Positions 1 to 5,074 of a DNA stretch of 5,886 nucleotides are shown piece by piece. How positions within the stretch are numbered: position 1 is the stretch's first letter; each line of letters opens with the position of its first letter. The position numbers and the translations under genes were made by a program. The notes below the pieces were generated by a model. That model did no database searches. It was not told the origin of the DNA and saw nothing but the letters and a program-made list of their open reading frames with translations. The stretch covers positions 1-5,886 of the forward strand of contig DATDVK010000100.1 of NCBI GenBank assembly GCA_035290085.1, written 5' to 3'. This DNA comes from GWB1-54-5 sp035290085. Its GTDB lineage: Bacteria > Patescibacteriota > Gracilibacteria > Peribacterales > Peribacteraceae.

Positions 1-705
1 TCGGATGATGCGGGCAGTCTTTGGCTGGAGGCCGAGGAGCTTTCGGATGGCTTCCGACGTTCCCTTCTTCGCCCGCTCCTCCAGGTACTTCCCGAGGAGG
101 ATGAGCGTGATAATGACGGCGGCGGTGTCGTAGTAGACATCGGGTGCAATGCCGCTCTGTGAAAGAAGCTGCGGTAGAAACGTTGCAACGAGGGAATAGA
201 GCACCGCTGCACCCGTTCCGAGAGCGATGAGGGTATCCATGTCGACGATCTTCCGCATCGCTTTTGCGTACGCTCCTGAGAAGATTTTCCCTCCTGTCCA
301 GAAGAGGATGGGAAGTGTGAAGATCATCTGGAGCACATTCGAGACGTTCATCGATATCTCTATACCGAAAGACGGTGCGTACATGATGCCGAGAATGATG
401 ACGGAGAGGATGCCGCCCACCGCTACCTTGTTCCTGAGGAGCGTGAGGGAACGCTGGTCGGCATCATCTTGATCGGTGGTCTCCTTCCCGGAGATCACCG
501 AGGGCTCGTAGCCGGCATGCCGGATGGCCTGCAGAATCTTGCCGAGTTCGGCATTATCGTTTTTGAAGACGATCGTTGCTTCCCTGTTCGCGAAGCTCGT
601 TTGTGCTTCCTGCACGCTCCCGAAGGATTCAATGACCTTCTTTACGACTCCGGCGCAGTGGTCGGAACCCATGCCGTTGACGGTGAGTGTTATGCGGTTG
701 TTCAT
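1..705 (-). CDS. copA: Copper-translocating P-type ATPase, N-terminal part (runs off left edge)
   Basis: Inner-membrane P1B-type ATPase that would use ATP to export Cu(I) from the cytoplasm. 235 residues are present; the phosphorylation and ATP-binding domains and the CPC membrane motif lie beyond the edge. Residues 1-70 form a heavy-metal-associated (HMA) domain with its motif at 11-17. Membrane helices follow at about 94-111, 122-140, 158-180 and 190-206. The family signatures MDTLIALGT (156-164) and YYDTAAVIITLILLGKYLE (191-209) are diagnostic of CopA-like pumps. The HMA motif reads GMGSDHC, so the first metal-binding Cys of the usual CxxC is Ser14 and only Cys17 remains. The ATG at 705 is 27 nt after the DUF2933-like gene, with TCTCCCACT rather than a Shine-Dalgarno before it. 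Family assignment is firm. Copper, rather than another soft metal, is inferred from csoR in the same operon. Confidence 0.95.
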   Translation of the reverse strand, partial: MNNRITLTVNGMGSDHCAGVVKKVIESFGSVQEAQTSFANREATIVFKNDNAELGKILQAIRHAGYEPSVISGKETTDQDDADQRSLTLLRNKVAVGGILSVIILGIMYAPSFGIEISMNVSNVLQMIFTLPILFWTGGKIFSGAYAKAMRKIVDMDTLIALGTGAAVLYSLVATFLPQLLSQSGIAPDVYYDTAAVIITLILLGKYLEERAKKGTSEAIRKLLGLQPKTARIIR

Positions 706-732
706 GATGGTAGTGGGAGAGTGGTAGGGGAA

Positions 733-966
733 TCAGTGGCAGCTGCCTCCATCATGTTTCTGGTTTTTGGAGGTGTCGGTTTGTTCCTTCGGATGTTCTC
801 CGTGGTTGTGTCCTGCGAAAAGGTGCATAAGAGGGCAGAGGAACACAAGGAAGAAAGGCCAGTACTGCGTAATGAGTGGCCATTGGAAGAAGAAGCCCAA
901 ACCGATGATTCCTCCTGCGATGAGCAGGAGGAAAGGGAGACGTGAGGATCGTGAACAGCAGTTCAT
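733..966 (-). CDS. Small DUF2933-like membrane protein with His-rich tail
   Basis: A 77-residue protein. It has Cys3-Cys4 at the N-terminus, a hydrophobic hairpin at about 10-28 and 33-51, and the motif CPLMH (44-48) at the end of the second helix. A hydrophilic tail follows, containing HNHGEH (53-58) and ending HDGGSCH. Two short helices with a C-P-L-M-H motif and a His-rich end are characteristic of DUF2933 proteins, which are often found near copper-resistance genes; their biochemical role is unknown. The His and Cys residues suggest metal binding (inference). Its ATG shares one base with the stop codon of the DUF302 gene (TAATG), so translational coupling is likely, and copA starts 27 nt downstream. 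The family assignment rests on recalled motif resemblance. Confidence 0.82.
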   Translation of the reverse strand: MNCCSRSSRLPFLLLIAGGIIGLGFFFQWPLITQYWPFFLVFLCPLMHLFAGHNHGEHPKEQTDTSKNQKHDGGSCH

Positions 967-1373
967 TATGATGAGTGGGAGAGGATGTCGAACACCCGCG
1001 AGAGTTTCTCTTCGGCCGTGCAGGACGATTCCTGCACCTTAAGTCCTTTGAAAGGCTTGAGGGCGACGGAGGGGAGCAGCGCGGACACTGTCGTTTTTCC
1101 ATTCTGTTCACGCAGGACGACGTTGCAGGGAAGTGCAAGTGCGACGTCCGGATTCTCTGCGAGTGCCTGGTACGCGAGCTTCGGATTACATGCGCCGAGG
1201 ATGACATGCGGAGGCTGCTCGATTCCGAGCTTCTCTCTGAGCTTGGCAGCAATATCAATCTCAGAGATGAGCCCGAATTGCTCTTCTTTGAGAGCGGAAA
1301 GTACTTTTTCCCGCGCTTCGAGCAACGGGAGTTCGAGAATGGTTTCGAAGCTGTAGGGTGTAGAAGGTTTCAT
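966..1373 (-). CDS. DUF302 domain protein
   Basis: A 135-residue protein without signal peptide or membrane helix, presumably cytoplasmic. The DUF302 signatures are clear: FGLISEIDIAAKLREKLG (33-50), the ILGACNPKLAYQAL stretch (58-71) and LPCNVVLRE (81-89). The family fold is small alpha/beta and its biochemical role is not established. Members recur beside copper, sulfur and thiol-redox genes. The conserved Cys62 and Cys83, plus Cys118 near the C-terminus, could bind a metal or take part in thiol chemistry (inference). It lies 28 nt after the Met-rich membrane protein, and that gap is almost entirely C/T on the coding strand. It overlaps the DUF2933-like gene by one base. The start at 1373 is the first ATG after the upstream stop in this frame and gives a normal family N-terminus. 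Confidence 0.92.
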   Translation of the reverse strand: MKPSTPYSFETILELPLLEAREKVLSALKEEQFGLISEIDIAAKLREKLGIEQPPHVILGACNPKLAYQALAENPDVALALPCNVVLREQNGKTTVSALLPSVALKPFKGLKVQESSCTAEEKLSRVFDILSHSS

Positions 1374-1401
1374 GGTAGAAAGAGGGGAAGGGGCAGGAGG
1401 G
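1374..1401 (-). promoter_or_regulatory. Pyrimidine tract before the DUF302 start (SD-less leader)
   Basis: The whole 28-nt gap between the Met-rich gene's stop and the DUF302 ATG is C/T on the coding strand except for two bases. There is no GGAG-type Shine-Dalgarno. Such tracts can be single-stranded landing sites for ribosomal protein S1; that role is inferred here. Confidence 0.4.
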
Positions 1402-1833
1402 TTACGGGTTCATCTGGCGTGAGTCATCCATTTCCATGGCGCTGCTTGTACTTTCGCTGCCTTCCTCTGGGTGGTGCTCAGCCTGCGATGAGCTTCCTGA
1501 GTCCATCATCATATCCATCATGCGTTCCATCATGGGCATGTCCGTCATCGGGCACTCGTGCTGCCCGCCGCGCCACGTGTTCACCATAGTCTGGAATGCT
1601 GCCATTGCAGGAATGGCGGTGAGGAAGGATCCTGCAATGCCGAGAGCAAGCAGCCAGATGGCAAGCGATTTCAGGGTACTGCCGGAGAGATTTTTTATCG
1701 CCCAGGTAACAAAGAGGATGAAGCCGGCAATAGCAAAAACACCGAGAAAACAGTGAAGTTCAAGCCAGAGGATGCCACTAGTATTTACCGCTGCTGCGGC
1801 TGGCATGCCGGTGGTGTTCATCATGTCCATCAT
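1402..1833 (-). CDS. Two-helix membrane protein with Met-rich, probably copper-binding tail
   Basis: A 143-residue protein that I cannot assign to a named family. The short N-terminus already carries five Met (MMDMMNTTGM). Two membrane helices lie at about 24-46 and 56-80, with His27 and Cys28 at the start of the first. The C-terminal half is hydrophilic. Residues 92-111 (HECPMTDMPMMERMMDMMMD) hold nine Met plus His and Cys, followed by HH at 120-121 and further Met at 133, 135 and 141. Met-x(n)-Met clusters are typical of extracytoplasmic Cu(I)/Ag(I) ligands, as in CopA/CusB/Ctr-type tails. With two helices, both termini sit on the same side, probably outside (inference). It follows the third DUF1573 gene by 29 nt of C/T-rich sequence. 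The second ATG, one codon in, is an equally possible start. Confidence 0.85.
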   Translation of the reverse strand: MMDMMNTTGMPAAAAVNTSGILWLELHCFLGVFAIAGFILFVTWAIKNLSGSTLKSLAIWLLALGIAGSFLTAIPAMAAFQTMVNTWRGGQHECPMTDMPMMERMMDMMMDSGSSSQAEHHPEEGSESTSSAMEMDDSRQMNP

Positions 1834-1862
1834 AAGAGAGAGGAGGAAGAGAATAAAAGTTA
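1834..1862 (-). promoter_or_regulatory. Pyrimidine tract before the Met-rich protein start
   Basis: The 29-nt gap is 26/29 C/T on the coding strand, including TCTCTTCCTCCTCTCTCTT running directly into the ATG. No Shine-Dalgarno is present. It is the same kind of leader as at 1374-1401 and 4041-4063. Confidence 0.4.
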
Positions 1863-2381
1863 CTACTGGTGGTTTTCCGGTTCATCACTGGTATGTGCAT
1901 GTTCATCTTTGAGCTCGAAAGCTTCCGGACCGAGATCGAGGTCTATCTCTGCCCAGATTTTCACTTCCGGTTGTGATGGAAGGGGAGGCTTGGTCAGCAT
2001 TGTAACGGACTTGTAAAAACGTCCTTCCGGTTCTTCGTGGAGGTTGGGATTGAATGTGACAGTGAGCACTCCGCTGTCTCCGGACTCAAGCTCCCTCCGG
2101 TCCACCTCCGCGCTTGCACAAGCGCAGCTCGTGGGGAGGGCGGTGATGACGATCGGTGCATCCCCGGCATAGGTGAATGCGAAGTCATGCGATACCTTCC
2201 CGCCAGACTGCTTGAGAATGCCGAAGTCGTATTCTTTTTCGACGAAGAGAAACGCAGGTTGCTGCTGTGTGGAAGGAGCCAAAGAAGTCCGTTCATTGTG
2301 CTGCTCCGCCTGCTCGCGCGCTGTGCATCCTGTGAGGAGGAATGCTGTCAATGTACCAATGATCATCGTTGAGGTTCGCAT
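1863..2381 (-). CDS. DUF1573 lipoprotein (third paralog) with His-rich tail
   Basis: A 172-residue predicted lipoprotein. The signal helix is at 5-18 and ends in the lipobox LTGC, with lipidated Cys19. A low-complexity linker (20-42) follows. The DUF1573 Ig-like beta domain spans about 43-147: YDFGILKQSG (51-60), the hallmark TSCACASA (84-91, Cys86 and Cys88), then FNPNLH (110-115) with His115. The tail adds HAHTSDEPENHQ (161-172), a His/acidic segment that could bind metal. DUF1573 proteins are envelope proteins of unsettled function. The CxC plus the downstream His could be a copper or redox site (inference). The ATG at 2381 lies 4 nt after the CcdA-like stop. A longer in-frame start at 2420 would overlap that gene and push the signal peptide inward, so 2381 is preferred. 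Confidence 0.9.
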   Translation of the reverse strand: MRTSTMIIGTLTAFLLTGCTAREQAEQHNERTSLAPSTQQQPAFLFVEKEYDFGILKQSGGKVSHDFAFTYAGDAPIVITALPTSCACASAEVDRRELESGDSGVLTVTFNPNLHEEPEGRFYKSVTMLTKPPLPSQPEVKIWAEIDLDLGPEAFELKDEHAHTSDEPENHQ

Positions 2382-2385
2382 AGTG

Positions 2386-3030
2386 TTATCGGAACATGAG
2401 CCATGTAAGGAGTAAAACACCGATGATGATCATTGCGGCGCAGCTGACGTAGCGAGCTTTAGTACCAAAAGCACCGACGATGTGTGAGATTGTGCGGGCG
2501 GCAGTCAGGTTGTAGGCAAAGATGAAGAGGAGAATGAGCGGGAGCACGAACATGAGGTTGTACCACAGGAGGTAGAGCAGCCCTGACCAGAACGTTTCTT
2601 CGATGCCGAGGAGACCAACTGTTGCGAGGTAGATGCCTCCCGAGCAGGGGAATTCGCAGATCCCGACGAGGAAGCCGAACACGATTCCTGCGGCGATGGT
2701 CGCCTCTTTCGGCGTCTTTTTTGGGATGATGCAGGCAGACCCTCTCAGATGCCAAAATCCCATGAAGATGAGCGCGATGGCCGATGCCCACCCGAAGAAG
2801 TTATGGATGTTGAAGAGGTGGACGGCTTTGAGGATCCCCAAACCGATGAGGAGGTATGTGACGTAGGTTGCAAGGATATAGAAGGAGCCGAACCGGAGGA
2901 TGTGTGCCCGGTAATTACCCAGAGAAAAGAGGATTGCCACACTGGCCGCAAGCACACCAATGGCACAGGGATTGATCGAGTCGATCAATCCATTCATTGT
3001 GATGAGCGAAAATGTGATCTTATCGGACAT
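2386..3030 (-). CDS. CcdA/DsbD-type transmembrane thiol-electron transporter
   Basis: A 214-residue polytopic membrane protein with about six helices (roughly 12-37, 46-70, 76-95, 109-142, 147-176 and 190-212). Helix 1 has SINPCAIGVL (18-27) and helix 4 has CEFPCSGGIYLA (125-136). The paired Pro-Cys elements (Cys22 and Cys129) match the two redox cysteines of the CcdA/DsbD transmembrane family, which carry electrons from cytoplasmic thioredoxin to thiol proteins outside the membrane. No thioredoxin domain is fused. The candidate partners are the flanking CxC DUF1573 proteins or the DsbA-like proteins further upstream (inference). The ATG at 3030 overlaps the preceding gene by 11 nt and leaves only a short lead before helix 1. 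An upstream ATG at 3228 would add a non-hydrophobic shadow of the DUF1573 gene and is rejected; Met12 at 2997 is possible. Confidence 0.9.
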   Translation of the reverse strand: MSDKITFSLITMNGLIDSINPCAIGVLAASVAILFSLGNYRAHILRFGSFYILATYVTYLLIGLGILKAVHLFNIHNFFGWASAIALIFMGFWHLRGSACIIPKKTPKEATIAAGIVFGFLVGICEFPCSGGIYLATVGLLGIEETFWSGLLYLLWYNLMFVLPLILLFIFAYNLTAARTISHIVGAFGTKARYVSCAAMIIIGVLLLTWLMFR

Positions 3031-3502
3031 AGGCGTGCAGGTTGATGACAAGGAAAGGTTGATCCGGGTCATTTGTTTCAATACGCACAGCGCGTTCCGT
3101 ATCCCCGCGTGCGTCGTGCGCATCCGGGTCGAATTCGATGTGGATGACCCCCTGACGGCTGGGGGGGAGGGCTGCGGGGAGAGCCGTGGCGTTCCCGTCG
3201 ATACGGAGCTGTGCCGTTGTGCAGCCACACGATGTGACGATTGTTGAGATAGTAAGATCCAAATTGCCCCGGTTGCTGATGAGAAAATCCTGTTGTGCGA
3301 TCTGTGTACGGCTTATCTCTCCCCAGTCGAATTCCGTCACGTTCAGCACGGCAGCTGGCGCTCTGCCGCTAGTGCGCAGAACTTCGCGCTCTTCGCGCTC
3401 TATTTCTGCTTTCATGTAAGCAGAGGCAATACCACCAATCGCAATGATAGCGAGGATCAATGCGGCAATGGATGCGCTGTGGTGTCTTATAAACCGGATC
3501 AT
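3020..3502 (-). CDS. Membrane-anchored DUF1573 protein (second paralog)
   Basis: A 160-residue protein with an N-terminal signal anchor (helix about 9-29) and a charged linker rich in Glu/Arg (31-43). A DUF1573 beta domain spans about 50-160. Signatures are FDWGEISRTQ (58-67), the SCGCTTA hallmark (91-97, Cys92 and Cys94), FDPDAH (124-129, His129) and a closing IETNDPDQPFLVINL strand region. No lipobox is visible, so it is probably an uncleaved anchor facing outwards, or cleaved after ASA at 26-28. It starts 7 nt after the first DUF1573 gene and its end overlaps the CcdA-like gene by 11 nt. That coupling makes it the strongest candidate partner of the transporter. There is no Shine-Dalgarno (TGCTCAC precedes the ATG). 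Family assignment is firm; function is unknown. Confidence 0.92.
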   Translation of the reverse strand: MIRFIRHHSASIAALILAIIAIGGIASAYMKAEIEREEREVLRTSGRAPAAVLNVTEFDWGEISRTQIAQQDFLISNRGNLDLTISTIVTSCGCTTAQLRIDGNATALPAALPPSRQGVIHIEFDPDAHDARGDTERAVRIETNDPDQPFLVINLHAYVR

Positions 3503-3509
3503 GTGAGCA

Positions 3510-4040
3510 TTATGGAACGACAGTACCGCTGAAGCGGAATGTCACTCTTGGCGTACGTGTCGAATTGGTGGCGAGAGTCACATCTCGCATGATGGGGCCG
3601 GTTCCCTTCGGGCCGTGAGCGTTTGGATCGAATGTGGCAACGAGTTCAGCCTCTTCACCGGGGTCGAGCACTTGGTACACCCGGGCAGTGGGACCGTGCC
3701 CGCGCATGGCAATGCGCTGGGATGTCCCTGTGTTACCTTTCACTACTGCGGTGGTGCACATGCAGCTTGTTTCCCCTTCGAGGAGGGCGACGGGTTCCTC
3801 ACCGTCATTGCGGAATGTGAACTTCACATCAGTCATTCCTTTGCTCATCTCAATTGTTCCGATGTCAATGTTGTTTCCGTCGACTGCGATGTGCCCATTG
3901 CTTCTGGTATTGCGCATGGAGGCAGCCTGCGATGCTTCACTCTTGCTGCATCCGGCAAGGATCACGAGTGCAGTGGCACAGATGAACGCGAATGTCAGAC
4001 TTCTCCAGTGGATTTCCGATGTGAGCGAGGATGTATGCAT
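3510..4040 (-). CDS. DUF1573 lipoprotein (first paralog)
   Basis: A 176-residue predicted lipoprotein. The signal helix is at about 14-30 and ends in the lipobox LAGC, with lipidated Cys31. A Ser/Asn-rich linker follows, then a DUF1573 domain (about 50-176) with IDIGTIEMSKG (58-68), TSCMCTTA (92-98, Cys93 and Cys95), FDPNAHGPKG (137-146, His142) and a closing FRFSGTVV strand. The CxC here encloses a Met (C-M-C), so a soft-metal site is imaginable (inference). It is the first gene after csoR, 23 nt downstream of it. That gap is a nearly pure C/T tract on the coding strand. An in-frame ATG at 4151 would place 37 unrelated residues before the signal peptide, overlapping csoR, and is rejected. 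Confidence 0.91.
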   Translation of the reverse strand: MHTSSLTSEIHWRSLTFAFICATALVILAGCSKSEASQAASMRNTRSNGHIAVDGNNIDIGTIEMSKGMTDVKFTFRNDGEEPVALLEGETSCMCTTAVVKGNTGTSQRIAMRGHGPTARVYQVLDPGEEAELVATFDPNAHGPKGTGPIMRDVTLATNSTRTPRVTFRFSGTVVP

Positions 4041-4063
4041 GGGGGAGGGGGAAAAGAGGACGA
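4041..4063 (-). promoter_or_regulatory. Pyrimidine tract before the first DUF1573 start
   Basis: The csoR-DUF1573 gap is 22/23 C/T on the coding strand, with TTTTCCCCCTCCCCC abutting the ATG. No Shine-Dalgarno is present. It is the clearest of the recurrent pyrimidine leaders in this window; an S1-type or other SD-independent initiation role is inferred. Confidence 0.42.
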
Positions 4064-4333
4064 TTAACGGGTAGAAAGGCCAAAGACTTTGAGCAGTTCT
4101 TCCACGAACGCATCTTTGTCTTTCTCCGCTAAGAGCTTCTTTGGTGCGCATGTCTTCATATGACTCTCGAGGATGCGTGCCTGCACGTGATCGAGGTGCC
4201 CCTTCATGGCAAGGACGTTCCGCAGTATTTCCGCGCAGTATTCGTCCCCCTCGATCATCTGACGGACTTTCATACTCAGGCCGTCGAGGCGTTTCAACGC
4301 TGCGAGCGCCTTTGTCTTCTGGTCTGGTAGCAT
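4064..4333 (-). CDS. csoR: CsoR-type copper-sensing transcriptional repressor
   Basis: An 89-residue all-helical repressor of the CsoR/RcnR/FrmR family, which binds operator DNA until Cu(I) releases it. The family core begins ALKRLDGLSMKVRQMIEG (12-29). The ligand triad is Cys33 (in EYC), His58 and Cys62 (SHMKTC). Its spacing of 25 and 4 residues matches Cys36/His61/Cys65 of Mycobacterium tuberculosis CsoR. Tyr32 and Glu78 also fit the second-shell Tyr35/Glu81 of that protein (recalled). The C-H-C pattern favours copper over the RcnR or FrmR ligand sets. Start choice: the ATG at 4333 gives a normal family N-terminus, follows a C/T tract and lies below the proposed promoter and operator. An in-frame ATG at 4384 with a GGAG 7 nt before it would add 17 atypical residues encoded by the palindrome itself. 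It cannot be excluded if transcription starts further upstream. Confidence 0.94.
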   Translation of the reverse strand: MLPDQKTKALAALKRLDGLSMKVRQMIEGDEYCAEILRNVLAMKGHLDHVQARILESHMKTCAPKKLLAEKDKDAFVEELLKVFGLSTR

Positions 4334-4355
4334 GGCAGTAAAGGGGGAGATAGTA

Positions 4356-4373
4356 GTACCGGGTACCGGTACC
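4356..4373 (-). promoter_or_regulatory. Putative CsoR operator (GGTACCGGTACC palindrome)
   Basis: A perfect 12-bp palindrome GGTACCGGTACC lies at 4362-4373, nested with a 17-bp dyad GTACCGG-(3)-CCGGTAC at 4356-4372. It overlaps the proposed -10 element and expected transcription start, 22-39 bp before the preferred csoR ATG. Known CsoR operators are GC-rich dyads with TACC/GGTA-like outer arms, which this fits. Position, symmetry and the adjacent csoR support autoregulation; binding is inferred. Confidence 0.6.
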
Positions 4374-4400
4374 TTACTCTTCATCGCTGTGCTCCGTCAA
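4371..4400 (-). promoter_or_regulatory. Probable sigma-70-type promoter of the csoR-copA operon
   Basis: On the coding strand, TTGACG (4400-4395, five of six consensus -35 bases) is followed after 18 bp by TAAGGT (4376-4371). The -10 is weak but keeps the key first T, second A and final T. It is the best promoter candidate in the only sizeable gap of the window. The expected transcription start falls inside the palindrome, a classic arrangement for repressor occlusion. A weak -10 would need no activator if strong basal expression is not required. Confidence 0.5.
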
Positions 4401-4420
4401 GCAATCACAGCTTTTTTCGT

Positions 4421-4437
4421 GTATTCCTGCGGAGTAC
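4421..4437. repeat. Second 7-3-7 dyad upstream of the csoR promoter
   Basis: GTACTCC-GCA-GGAATAC on the minus strand is an imperfect inverted repeat with six of seven arm positions paired. It has the same 7-3-7 geometry and GTA...TAC ends as the operator dyad at 4356-4372. It could be an auxiliary operator. No T-run follows on either strand, so it is not a canonical terminator. It may be chance. Confidence 0.25.
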
Positions 4438-4445
4438 CTATTGCC

Positions 4446-5042
4446 CTAGAGCGGGACCGGGGGGTTCGTCAGCTGGTTGATGGCTGAGCTGAGGGAACTG
4501 AGGTCGTGAGGCACTTTCTCCCCGTTCACGAAGAAAGACGGCGTGCCTTTCACTCCGGCTTTCCTGCCCTCTTTATAGTCGCTCAGTACGATTTGCCTTT
4601 TCATTCTCGATTGTACACATTGCCGGAAGAGATCCATATCTATGTCCAGTGATGCAGCCCAGTCAGAGAGCGCACTTTCATCCAGCTCGTCCTGGCGTTC
4701 GTATGCCTTCTCTATGAATTCCCAGAATCTGTCCTGGTCCGCGGCACATTCGGCCGCCTCCGCAGCCGGAAACGCATACTGGTGTATGGAACTGAGCGGA
4801 AAGTGTCGGTATTCATAGCGAATGCGGTCTCCGTACTGAGACAGCAGCGGTTTCACCACCTGCTCATTGGTTGCCCTGCAGGCAGGACACTGCAAATCTG
4901 CGTACTCAACGACTGTCACAGATGCGTTTGGGTTGCTCCCGGGGTGTGCGGAGCGGCTCGAAGCCACCGGCTGCCCCGTTCCTTTCACGCAACCTGCCAG
5001 TGTGAGTGTGCAGGCCGTAATGATGATGAGGAGATTTTTCAT
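4446..5042 (-). CDS. DsbA/thioredoxin-fold thiol oxidoreductase, lipoprotein
   Basis: A 198-residue predicted lipoprotein whose signal ends in the lipobox LAGC, with lipidated Cys18. After a short linker comes a DsbA-like thioredoxin fold. A beta strand VTVVEYADLQ (42-51) leads into the active site CPAC (52-55). A helical insertion (about 88-162) contains Cys99 and Cys142, and the cis-proline loop GTPSFFVNG is at 166-174. This layout matches the extracytoplasmic DsbA/BdbD group, which forms or isomerises disulfides. Cys99 and Cys142 could form a second disulfide (inference). It is the last gene of the right-hand block, 32 nt after the multi-pass protein, and its stop lies 112 nt before the csoR ATG. 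The ATG at 5042 places the signal peptide at the start; a longer start at 5213 overlaps the upstream gene. Confidence 0.93.
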   Translation of the reverse strand: MKNLLIIITACTLTLAGCVKGTGQPVASSRSAHPGSNPNASVTVVEYADLQCPACRATNEQVVKPLLSQYGDRIRYEYRHFPLSSIHQYAFPAAEAAECAADQDRFWEFIEKAYERQDELDESALSDWAASLDIDMDLFRQCVQSRMKRQIVLSDYKEGRKAGVKGTPSFFVNGEKVPHDLSSLSSAINQLTNPPVPL

Positions 5043-5074
5043 AGGTACGATTGTGGGGAACAAGGAAGAAATGT

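Noticed and set aside
469..945. Plus-strand open frame of 158 codons
   Set aside because: It is the antisense shadow of the copA HMA region and the DUF2933-like gene; both minus-strand products are clearly better supported.
1381..1401. Strong Shine-Dalgarno-like purine runs on the plus strand (GGGCAGGAGGG; also near 1841 and 4041)
   Set aside because: They point towards plus-strand frames that are shadows. They are simply the complements of the pyrimidine tracts ahead of minus-strand starts.
975..1589. Plus-strand open frame of 204 codons
   Set aside because: It is antisense to the DUF302 and Met-rich genes, and its composition looks like a shadow of minus-strand codons with no family signature.
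2382..2420. Extended N-terminus for the third DUF1573 gene starting at 2420
   Set aside because: It would overlap the CcdA-like coding end by more than 30 bases and place 13 extra residues ahead of an otherwise terminal signal peptide and lipobox.
4421..4437. Dyad considered as an intrinsic terminator for the DsbA-like gene
   Set aside because: The stem is seven pairs with one mismatch, and the next bases on the minus strand are ACGAAAAAAG rather than a T-run. Read on the plus strand it is not followed by T either.
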